A stretch of DNA of 43,136 bases from Pseudomonadota bacterium (GTDB lineage: Bacteria > Pseudomonadota > Alphaproteobacteria > UBA2136 > JAPKEQ01). How positions within the stretch are numbered: position 1 is the first letter of the stretch; every line of letters begins with the position of its first letter. The position numbers and the translations under genes were made by a program. Below the pieces are notes generated by a model. It ran no database searches, had not been told where the DNA came from, and saw only the letters and a program-made list of their open reading frames with translations. The stretch is taken from assembly GCA_036141575.1 (NCBI GenBank), contig JAYZXF010000002.1, positions 73,536-116,671 of the forward strand. Direction: 5' to 3'. Below are positions 35,405-41,959 of this stretch, piece after piece.

Positions 35405-36736
35405 TTAAATAGCTTTCGAGTGTTTCTCTTCTGGTGATGGCGCTAGATACGCATCAAATGCGCTGGCCACAACACGGGCCCATAAGTAACCATCTTTTAG
35501 AATACAGAGCGTACGTGTCATGCTATCCCATTCCAGAATATCGCCACCAAGCTTATTCATAATGGCTTCTTTTTCTGCTTCATAAGCTTCAGGAATGTAA
35601 GACTCAAAATTGCACATAAGCGCTTCAATGATATCGCTACGGGCATGGTCGTCTGCACCTGTTGGACAGTACTTCACAGCAGTAGGTTCAACAGAGCCAA
35701 CAGTGTTTTTATAGAGGCCTATGTTGGGTTGGTTTTGCATGAAGCCCTGTGGGTATTTTGAAATCGATGAAGCGCCAAATCCAATGAGAGTATCAGCCAC
35801 GTCTGTGGTGTAGCCTTGGAAGTTTCGTTTAAGTGTACCGGCGTTGAGAGCCTTAACCATTTCATCTTCAGGTTTTGCGTAGTGGTCAATCCCGACAGCG
35901 GTGTAGCCACGCTCCATGAGTGTGTCACGACCTGTGTTCATTAGGATCATGCGGGCTTCTGTATCAGGGAGTGATTCTTCTGGAATCAGGCGCATATGTT
36001 TTTTCATCCAAGGCACATGAGCATACCCAAAGAAGGCAATGCGGCTTGGGCTTAAATCCGCCAGCGTGTTCATGGTGTCTTGAATGGTTTTTGCTGTTTG
36101 ATGTGGGAAGCCATACATCACATCAAAGTTAATATCGGTGATGCCATGCGCTCTCAGCATGCGGCAGGCATCTTGTGTTTTTTGCAATGTTTGCGGACGA
36201 CCAACAGCTTCCATAATGTGGTCATGGATGTCTTGCACACCGAGGCTTGCACGATTAACGCCTTTTTCTGCGTAAGATTTAATCTTCTCTTCCGTTAAGG
36301 TGCGAGGGTCCATTTCAATGGCAATCTCAGCATTGTCGAGGAAGGTGAAAGCGGCTTTGAGCGCATCCATGATGCGCTCAAACTCGGTTGGCTCTAGTAG
36401 GGTTGGAGACCCTCCACCAAAATGAATATGGCTCACAGTGCGCTTCGTGTTTAGGCGCAGTGCCGTTTGTTCAATTTCTGAAATAAGAGCAGAGACATAA
36501 CCTTCAATAGGTTCATACTTCTTTGTGATTTTTGTGTGGCAACCACAGTACCAGCACATCTCTGCACAGAATGGAATATGGAGATAAAGAGAAATAGGCT
36601 GTGTGTCATCCAGCTTGCTTTGCCATGTTTCAAGGAGGCCTTGCTTATCGATGGCTTTAAAGTGCGGCGCCGTAGGGTAACTCGTGTAACGAGGCAACCT
36701 TTGTGTGAGTAAATCTAATGTCTCTTTTGTCATCAT
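35405..36736 (-). CDS. hemN: Oxygen-independent coproporphyrinogen III oxidase
   Basis: A 443-residue radical SAM enzyme that converts coproporphyrinogen III to protoporphyrinogen IX without oxygen. The cluster motif is CAEMCWYCGC (Cys57, Cys61, Cys64, with Cys66 next to it). Other marks are RYTSYPTAPHF at the N-terminus, HFGGGSPTLL, EMDPRT and GVQDIHDHI. The length and the N-terminus fit true HemN rather than HemW. It supplies heme for cbb3 oxidase at low oxygen. An FNR box lies 41.5 bases upstream of the ATG and TATATT ends six bases before it, so the message is predicted to be leaderless. Confidence 0.94.
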   Translation of the reverse strand: MMTKETLDLLTQRLPRYTSYPTAPHFKAIDKQGLLETWQSKLDDTQPISLYLHIPFCAEMCWYCGCHTKITKKYEPIEGYVSALISEIEQTALRLNTKRTVSHIHFGGGSPTLLEPTEFERIMDALKAAFTFLDNAEIAIEMDPRTLTEEKIKSYAEKGVNRASLGVQDIHDHIMEAVGRPQTLQKTQDACRMLRAHGITDINFDVMYGFPHQTAKTIQDTMNTLADLSPSRIAFFGYAHVPWMKKHMRLIPEESLPDTEARMILMNTGRDTLMERGYTAVGIDHYAKPEDEMVKALNAGTLKRNFQGYTTDVADTLIGFGASSISKYPQGFMQNQPNIGLYKNTVGSVEPTAVKYCPTGADDHARSDIIEALMCNFESYIPEAYEAEKEAIMNKLGGDILEWDSMTRTLCILKDGYLWARVVASAFDAYLAPSPEEKHSKAI

Positions 36737-36742
36737 AAGGGC

Positions 36743-36748
36743 AATATA
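36743..36748 (-). promoter_or_regulatory. -10 element of hemN
   Basis: TATATT on the minus strand, then six bases, then ATG. With normal spacing the transcript begins at the A of the start codon. Confidence 0.6.
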
Positions 36749-36770
36749 TCAGGTGTTTGAGGGAGGGGAT

Positions 36771-36784
36771 TTGACAGATATCAA
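36771..36784. promoter_or_regulatory. FNR-type box upstream of hemN
   Basis: TTGAC, AGAT, ATCAA matches TTGAY-N4-RTCAA. It is centred exactly 41.5 bases upstream of the hemN ATG, the class II activating position if the message is leaderless. Confidence 0.85.
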
Positions 36785-36804
36785 TTGTATAAAAATTTAA
36801 ATGC

Positions 36805-36833
36805 TTGATGCAGGGTATGAAAACCTGTATAAA
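36805..36833 (+). promoter_or_regulatory. Promoter of purB
   Basis: TTGATG at 36805-36810, a 17-base spacer and TATAAA at 36828-36833. The spacer holds CAGG and CCTG as a small inverted repeat. Transcription would start near 36840. Confidence 0.65.
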
Positions 36834-36868
36834 ATTATAAACGGATGAACAAGGCAGAAAGGATTGCC

Positions 36869-38194
36869 ATGATAAGCCGTTACGCACTTCCTGAAATGAC
36901 CGCTCTTTGGTCTCTTTCTCACAAATACAAAACGTGGTTAAAAGTAGAACAAGCTGTTGCAACTGCACAGGCTGATTTGGGTTTGATTCCAGAAACAGAT
37001 GCAAAAGCTATTAGCGCACACAGTGCCATTAACCCTGAACGTATTGAGGAAATTGAAGCGGAAGTTCGTCATGACTTTATTGCTTTCACAACACATATTT
37101 CAGAACAGTTGGGTGATGCAGGGAAGTCTCTACACTACGGTCTAACATCATCAGATGTCATTGATAGTGCGCTGAGTCTCACATTGAGAGAAGCGCTGCT
37201 TCATATTGCTAGCGATTTAGATACGCTTATTTCTACGTTGATGAGCCGTGCAGAAGAATTTAAAACCACTCTGTGTATGGGCAGAAGCCACGGTGTGCAT
37301 GGTGAGCCAACAACATTTGGTTTGAAGCTTCTAGGCTTTGCCAGTGAGTTTGCCCGTCACAAAGAGCGTGCTATGCAAGCTTATGACACGGTAAGCGTTT
37401 GTACGTTCTCCGGTGCAATGGGTACGGCTGCGCATATGCCATTAGACGTTGAAGCAAAAGCTGCAAAAGCTTTGGGCCTTACTGCTGAACCTGTGGCCAC
37501 ACAAATTATTCCAAGAGACCGTCACGCAGAAGTGGCCTCTGTGCTGGCTCTTGTTGCTGGTGGGGTTGAGCGTCTTTCAACAGAGATTCGTCACTTGCAA
37601 AGAAGCGAAGTGAGAGAAGTTGAAGAAGGGTTCGCCAAAGGGCAAAAAGGCTCGTCTGCGATGCCGCATAAGAAAAACCCAATCCTCAGTGAAAACCTTT
37701 CTGGTCTTGCCCGTATGGTGAGAAGCTACGCTGTGCCAATGATGGAAAGCGCCTGCCTGTGGCACGAAAGAGATATGAGCCATTCAAGCGTTGAGCGTTT
37801 TGTGTGGCCAGATGCCTTTTGTACGCTTGATTTTGCTCTGATGCGTTTAAACGGTGTGATGGAGAACTTGGTTGTTCATCCAGAGCATATGCAAAAGAAC
37901 GTAGAGCTACTTGGCGGTTTGCATAATGCACAATCTGTGATGCTGATGCTGGCGCAGGAAAAAGGCATGAGCCGTGAGGATGCGTATAGAGCGGTCCAAG
38001 CCCATGCGATGTCTGTGTGGAACTCTGGCGGTACGCTTAAAGAGAAGCTACTTGCAGATACAGATCTTAATCTCACTGAAAAAGATTTAGAACCATGCTT
38101 TGATGATACAAAGCATAGCCGTCATGTGGAGGCGTTGTTTGAAAGAACAAAAGCCGCCATCGGCATCTCTAATAGGAGTTCTGCTTGTGCCTAA
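36869..38194 (+). CDS. purB: Adenylosuccinate lyase
   Basis: A 441-residue enzyme of the fumarase/aspartase superfamily. It cleaves SAICAR and adenylosuccinate, releasing fumarate, in purine synthesis. The signature SSAMPHKKNP is present, as are the catalytic segments TSSDVIDSAL and GRSHGVHGEPTTFG. ATG 36869 is chosen because AAAGGA lies six bases before it and because the protein then starts MISRYALPEM, the family N-terminus. The ATG at 36845 lies only five bases after the predicted transcript start and has no binding site. purA follows, so the two AMP-branch enzymes are adjacent. Confidence 0.96.
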   Translation: MISRYALPEMTALWSLSHKYKTWLKVEQAVATAQADLGLIPETDAKAISAHSAINPERIEEIEAEVRHDFIAFTTHISEQLGDAGKSLHYGLTSSDVIDSALSLTLREALLHIASDLDTLISTLMSRAEEFKTTLCMGRSHGVHGEPTTFGLKLLGFASEFARHKERAMQAYDTVSVCTFSGAMGTAAHMPLDVEAKAAKALGLTAEPVATQIIPRDRHAEVASVLALVAGGVERLSTEIRHLQRSEVREVEEGFAKGQKGSSAMPHKKNPILSENLSGLARMVRSYAVPMMESACLWHERDMSHSSVERFVWPDAFCTLDFALMRLNGVMENLVVHPEHMQKNVELLGGLHNAQSVMLMLAQEKGMSREDAYRAVQAHAMSVWNSGGTLKEKLLADTDLNLTEKDLEPCFDDTKHSRHVEALFERTKAAIGISNRSSACA

Positions 38195-38275
38195 GGTGTT
38201 CAACAACATCAAAGATCAAGGGACACAAACATTTTCTAGAACCATAAACCAACCAAACGTAGAAGGAGAAGCGCT

Positions 38276-39568
38276 ATGAGCGTTCGTGCTGTTGTGGGTA
38301 TTAACTGGGGTGATGAAGGAAAGGGGCGTATGATTGATCTGTTTGCGGAAACCGCAGATGCTGTTGTGCGTTACCAAGGTGGTAACAATGCCGGCCATAC
38401 TGTGGTGAACCCGCTTGGGGAGTTTAAACTTCACCTTATTCCATCAGGTATCTTTAACCCGAAGACACTCAATATTCTTGGGCCAGGTACAGTCATTAAC
38501 CTTGAAGCGCTTGTGGCTGAAATGCAGGAACTGAAAGAGGCGAATATTCCACTAGATAACCTGCGTATTAGTGAGCGTGCCATGATTGTTCTGCCTTACC
38601 AGCAGTGGGAAGACGTATGGGAAGAGGAGCGTTTAGGTAAAAAAGCCTATGGCTCAACACGCCAAGGGATTGCCCCTGCTTATGGAGACCGTTACTTGAA
38701 AAAAGGTCTGCTTATGGGTGAGCTGAGAGATATGGATTCTTTGAGAAAAAGGCTCTCTCACATTCTTGAGTGGAAAAACGTGATGGCTGAAGGCGTGTAC
38801 GGTAAAAAGAATGCGGTAGATGTAGAAGACATGATGACATGGCTTGAAAAGTGGAGCGCACCGCTTATGCCTCATGTAACAGATACAAACACACTGCTAG
38901 ATGGCATGGCGGCAGAAGGCAAAACCATTCTGTTTGAAGCTCAGCTTGGGGCGCTGCGTGATATCTATTACGGCATTTACCCAATGACAACGTCATCAAG
39001 CACACTGGCTGCCCATGCACCAATTGGGGGCGGGTTGCTGGGGCATCCTATCACTGAAACCGTTGGGGTGATGAAAGCCTTCTCTACATGTGTAGGGGCA
39101 GGGCCATTTGTGACAGAGTGGTTTGGTGAAGAAGCCGATGCCTTCCGTGTGAAATCTGGTGAGTTTGGAGCAACAACAGGTCGTCCGAGACGTATTGGCC
39201 CATTTGACGCCGTTGCCAGCCGTTACGGATGTAAAATCCAAGGGGCAACCTCTCTTGCACTGACAAAGCTTGATAACCTGAGTGGGGAAAAAGAGCTGAA
39301 AATTTGTACGGCCTATATGGTGAACGGCAAAGAGACAGAGCAGTTCCCAATGGGGGCAGAGCTAGACGTGGCGACACCCGTGTATGAAACCATGCAAGGG
39401 TGGAGCGAAGATGTCAGCACGATGCGTACATGGGACGAGCTACCAAAGGCGGCTCAGGACTATGTTCTGCGTATTGAAGAACTGATGGGCGTCAGCATTG
39501 ATTACGTGAGTGTTGGCCCAGAGCGTGACGCTCTGATTACCAGACAGGGAACACAGATGGCGGCGTAA
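38276..39568 (+). CDS. purA: Adenylosuccinate synthetase
   Basis: A 430-residue GTP-dependent enzyme that joins IMP and aspartate to form adenylosuccinate. The P-loop is GDEGKGR at 12-18, then NNAGHTVV, LIPSGI and GATTGRPRRIG, which are family marks. The start is INWGDEGKGR and the IMP-loop region is YGSTRQGIAPAYGDRY. These are closer to the PurA form I associate with Firmicutes than to the proteobacterial form (QWGDEGKGK, GTTGRGIGPAYEDK). The ATG follows AGAAGGAGAAG. The 81-base gap to purB shows no clear terminator, so both may be in one transcript. Confidence 0.96.
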   Translation: MSVRAVVGINWGDEGKGRMIDLFAETADAVVRYQGGNNAGHTVVNPLGEFKLHLIPSGIFNPKTLNILGPGTVINLEALVAEMQELKEANIPLDNLRISERAMIVLPYQQWEDVWEEERLGKKAYGSTRQGIAPAYGDRYLKKGLLMGELRDMDSLRKRLSHILEWKNVMAEGVYGKKNAVDVEDMMTWLEKWSAPLMPHVTDTNTLLDGMAAEGKTILFEAQLGALRDIYYGIYPMTTSSSTLAAHAPIGGGLLGHPITETVGVMKAFSTCVGAGPFVTEWFGEEADAFRVKSGEFGATTGRPRRIGPFDAVASRYGCKIQGATSLALTKLDNLSGEKELKICTAYMVNGKETEQFPMGAELDVATPVYETMQGWSEDVSTMRTWDELPKAAQDYVLRIEELMGVSIDYVSVGPERDALITRQGTQMAA

Positions 39569-39583
39569 GGCATCTGTCTATTG

Positions 39584-39613
39584 AAGAGAAGGGGGCTGCG
39601 GCCTCCTTTTCTT
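39584..39613 (+). terminator. Terminator of purA
   Basis: AAGAGAAGGGGGC, loop TGCG, GCCTCCTTTTCTT form a 13 bp stem with two G-T pairs and a T-rich right arm, shortly after the purA stop. Confidence 0.75.
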
Positions 39614-39618
39614 ATCTC

Positions 39619-39646
39619 TTGTAAATTCAGAGGAATGCGCTATATA
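39619..39646 (+). promoter_or_regulatory. Candidate promoter of the 2H-like gene
   Basis: TTGTAA at 39619-39624, a 16-base spacer and TATATA at 39641-39646. It lies directly after the purA terminator and about 40 bases before the chosen start codon. Confidence 0.5.
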
Positions 39647-39689
39647 TAGGGTATTCTAAACTTAAACGTTTCCCCAAATGGAGAAGAGC

Positions 39690-40145
39690 ATGGCTCAAAA
39701 TAATGGAATCTTGTGGGCTGTGCCGACAGAGCTGTTCCCTGCCTCCTGCCGTTTGCATGGAGGAAATATCAAAGAGCGCTGTCACCACATTACCCTAGGT
39801 ATGGGGCCCTTAACCCCACTGTGGGAACGCGCCCTTGGTATGGAATTTGTTGCCCAGATTGTGGAAGACACATGGTCTGATAGCATTGGCGTGCAAGCTT
39901 ATGAGGTGAAAGTGCCGGATCGCATTTTGCGTTTTGTGAAACGCACCAGTGAAGTACAGCAGCTTGGAAATCCGCCTTTGCACCTGACCTTGTTTACCAA
40001 GGAAGGTGTTGGCGCATTTAAAAGTAATGTGATGCTTGCTGGGCGCCACAATAGGGCGCTTGCGCCTCTTAGAATTCTCAGCATGCGTGTGGCATACTGC
40101 CCTGAATCTGAAATGGACAATCAACCGTCCTTCAGGCAGGTTTAA
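39690..40145 (+). CDS. Unknown protein with two HxTL motifs (2H phosphoesterase-like)
   Basis: A 151-residue protein. Two motifs, His33-Ile-Thr-Leu (HHITLGMG) and His98-Leu-Thr-Leu (PPLHLTLF), lie 65 residues apart. This is the hallmark of the 2H phosphoesterase superfamily (LigT, CPDase, RNA-repair enzymes), which acts on 2',3'-cyclic or 2'-5' nucleotide phosphates. No other family mark was recognised, so the substrate is unknown and the assignment rests on the two motifs and the size. ATG 39690 follows GGAG with six-base spacing; an ATG at 39678 overlaps that site. The gene stands alone between the purA terminator and a strong terminator of its own. Confidence 0.55.
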   Translation: MAQNNGILWAVPTELFPASCRLHGGNIKERCHHITLGMGPLTPLWERALGMEFVAQIVEDTWSDSIGVQAYEVKVPDRILRFVKRTSEVQQLGNPPLHLTLFTKEGVGAFKSNVMLAGRHNRALAPLRILSMRVAYCPESEMDNQPSFRQV

Positions 40146-40154
40146 ACGATCAAG

Positions 40155-40180
40155 AAAAGGAGGCAAAAGCCTCCTTTTTT
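40155..40180 (+). terminator. Intrinsic terminator of the 2H-like gene
   Basis: AAAAGGAGGC, loop AAAA, GCCTCCTTTTTT: a perfect 10 bp stem with a T-run. Confidence 0.95.
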
Positions 40181-40212
40181 ATGTTAGGTTGCCTGTATTG
40201 AGAGGTAGTAAC

Positions 40213-40629
40213 ATGTTATTAGAATCTATTTATGTTTTGATGAAGACAAAATTGGAAGGCTCAGAAAGCGTAATAGTATTTGTGTTTTTAGTGCTGCTGT
40301 GTATAGGCATTTTAGGTTCATTTTTTCGTGTTAGGGTGAGGCATGATAAACGGATGGCTGTTGTGAGAGCTTCTGGCAAAAAGTTCAAAGATATGAATAT
40401 CCCTTTTAAGATTTTTATTAAAATCTTCTCAATAGCAAATACTGCAATTTGTTTGGTAATAATGTTTGATATGTCTTTTGAGTATGGGAGACGAAATGTG
40501 CCTGTAGGAATGATAATGGTTTTTTTAGTGTTTTTAATGCCATTACTATTTTGTATTTGTTTAACGCATATATTAGATACTATTGCTACTTACCAGCTTT
40601 CAAAACGGCAACAACGTAAGAAACAGTAG
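40213..40629 (+). CDS. Unknown small membrane protein (AT-rich)
   Basis: I do not recognise this 138-residue protein. It has about three membrane segments (near 20-38, 72-92 and 101-122) and a very basic C-terminus (SKRQQRKKQ). ATG 40213 is chosen because AGAGGTAG precedes it and because an upstream in-frame ATG lies inside the previous gene and the terminator. The base composition is more AT-rich than that of its neighbours, with many TTT, TTA and ATA codons, so it may have arrived by transfer. It lies between two conserved blocks, purA and cmk-rpsA. Confidence 0.65.
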   Translation: MLLESIYVLMKTKLEGSESVIVFVFLVLLCIGILGSFFRVRVRHDKRMAVVRASGKKFKDMNIPFKIFIKIFSIANTAICLVIMFDMSFEYGRRNVPVGMIMVFLVFLMPLLFCICLTHILDTIATYQLSKRQQRKKQ

Positions 40630-40661
40630 TTAAAAATGCTTTTCTCACGTATGCTAGCCGC

Positions 40662-41180
40662 ATGGATGATGTGAACGCATTTCTAAATTGGTATCTCTCG
40701 CCGTTTTCACGGGTGGGACGTAAAGTCTTCAATATGAGTATTTCTCTCGCTTTGTTGCCGTTTTTGTTTATGAGCTTTTATGGTGCCATGGATATGGCGG
40801 ATAAGCTCGCGAGCTCTATGAGTAGTAACCCAATGGGGCTAATGGATATGTTACAGGGTATGAGTGCTGAAGATGCGCCGTTTCCATGGGATAAGTTTTT
40901 AAAGAGTGTGGTGTTTACCCTTCTGGTACCTCTGTTTATGATGCGTGCCAGAGACGCGGTTTACCCAGAGTGGATGGCCTATGTAATTGGGGCCCACGCC
41001 GCACTTGGTATTGTGGCCCTACTCAGCGGCGTTTCATTTGGTATTATAAGCGCGCTTCTGGGGCTTGCTTTCTTTGTGATAACCACGTTACTCTGCTTTA
41101 CACCGACACGTTTTAAAAGTCTCGCCGAGAGAGAGGCAGAACGTCTCGCACAAGAACAAAAGGACACAGGACAGGTATGA
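40662..41180 (+). CDS. Membrane protein of unknown function, coupled to cmk
   Basis: A 172-residue protein with about four membrane segments (near 25-45, 85-95, 105-120, 123-145) and a charged C-terminal tail (LAEREAERLAQEQKD). The start, NWYLSPFSRVGRKVFN, is weakly like DUF805 proteins (a loop with Gly-Arg before the first helix), but I would not assign it. TATGCT ends six bases before the ATG and no ribosome-binding site is seen, so the transcript may be leaderless. Its stop overlaps the cmk start as ATGA, so the two genes are probably translated together. Confidence 0.75.
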   Translation: MDDVNAFLNWYLSPFSRVGRKVFNMSISLALLPFLFMSFYGAMDMADKLASSMSSNPMGLMDMLQGMSAEDAPFPWDKFLKSVVFTLLVPLFMMRARDAVYPEWMAYVIGAHAALGIVALLSGVSFGIISALLGLAFFVITTLLCFTPTRFKSLAEREAERLAQEQKDTGQV

Positions 41181-41872
41181 TTGTTTCAATTGATGGCCTA
41201 GCAGGCACAGGAAAAGGAACTCTTGCAAAAGAACTTGCGAGGCTCTACCGCATGAAATACCTCGATACGGGCACGCTATACCGTACTGTGGCGCATCTTG
41301 TGCTTGAAAATAAGCTAGACCCTTACCATGAGCCTGACTGTGTGCGTATGGCTGAGCAGGGCATGGAAGCGTTTGACTTTAAGCATATTGGTAACAATGA
41401 GTTTGCAACCTTCATTAACGATGAGAACGTGAGCCGTGATATTCGTCGTCCAGCGGTGAATGAGATTGTTGCGATGATTGCGGACTACCCAACGGTGCGT
41501 GCGGCGCTTAAAATGTTTCAGGTAAGCTTTGCAGAGCTTTGGAGTGAGCGCATTGGTGTGATTATGGATGGCCGTGATATTGGCTCAGTGATTTGCCCAC
41601 ATGCAGAGGTGAAGCTGTGCCTTGATGCCAGCCCTAAAGTGCGCGCAGAGCGCAGGCAAAAGGAACTGGCGAGTAAAGGTTTTGATGAAACCCTTGAAAA
41701 TTGCCTTGCGGAGGTCCATAAACGTGACAGTGTAGATGAGTCTAGAATCAAGGCTTTACTTGACATGGACGACAAAGTGGTCTATATCGACACCAGTGAT
41801 ATGAATGTAGCGGAGGTGCTTAATGCAGCCATCGATGCAATCGGTCACGATAAGTTAAAGGTTGCCATCTAG
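41177..41872 (+). CDS. cmk: Cytidylate kinase
   Basis: A 231-residue P-loop kinase that phosphorylates CMP and dCMP. The motifs are GLAGTGKGT at 7-15, YLDTGTLYRTVA, VSRDIRRPAVNE, VIMDGRDIGSVICP and KVRAERRQKEL. The N-terminus starts directly with the P-loop strand IVSIDG. It overlaps the preceding membrane gene by four bases. It is followed by rpsA, an order conserved in proteobacteria. Confidence 0.95.
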   Translation: MIVSIDGLAGTGKGTLAKELARLYRMKYLDTGTLYRTVAHLVLENKLDPYHEPDCVRMAEQGMEAFDFKHIGNNEFATFINDENVSRDIRRPAVNEIVAMIADYPTVRAALKMFQVSFAELWSERIGVIMDGRDIGSVICPHAEVKLCLDASPKVRAERRQKELASKGFDETLENCLAEVHKRDSVDESRIKALLDMDDKVVYIDTSDMNVAEVLNAAIDAIGHDKLKVAI

Positions 41873-41910
41873 GGAAACATTCGGGAACGCCGACCTGAAT
41901 TTCTAAGTTT

Positions 41911-41940
41911 GCCGGTACCTTACAAAAGTAAATATTCGGC
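41911..41940 (+). other. Leader hairpin before rpsA
   Basis: GCCG (41911-41914) pairs with CGGC (41937-41940), and inside it TTAC, AAAA, GTAA form a second stem. It ends 19 bases before the rpsA ATG, which has only a weak GAAAAG as ribosome-binding site. In E. coli the rpsA leader lacks a strong binding site, is folded into hairpins and is used for autoregulation by S1. A similar role here is inference. Confidence 0.45.
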
Positions 41941-41959
41941 ATTTGAAAAGTAAAATCAT

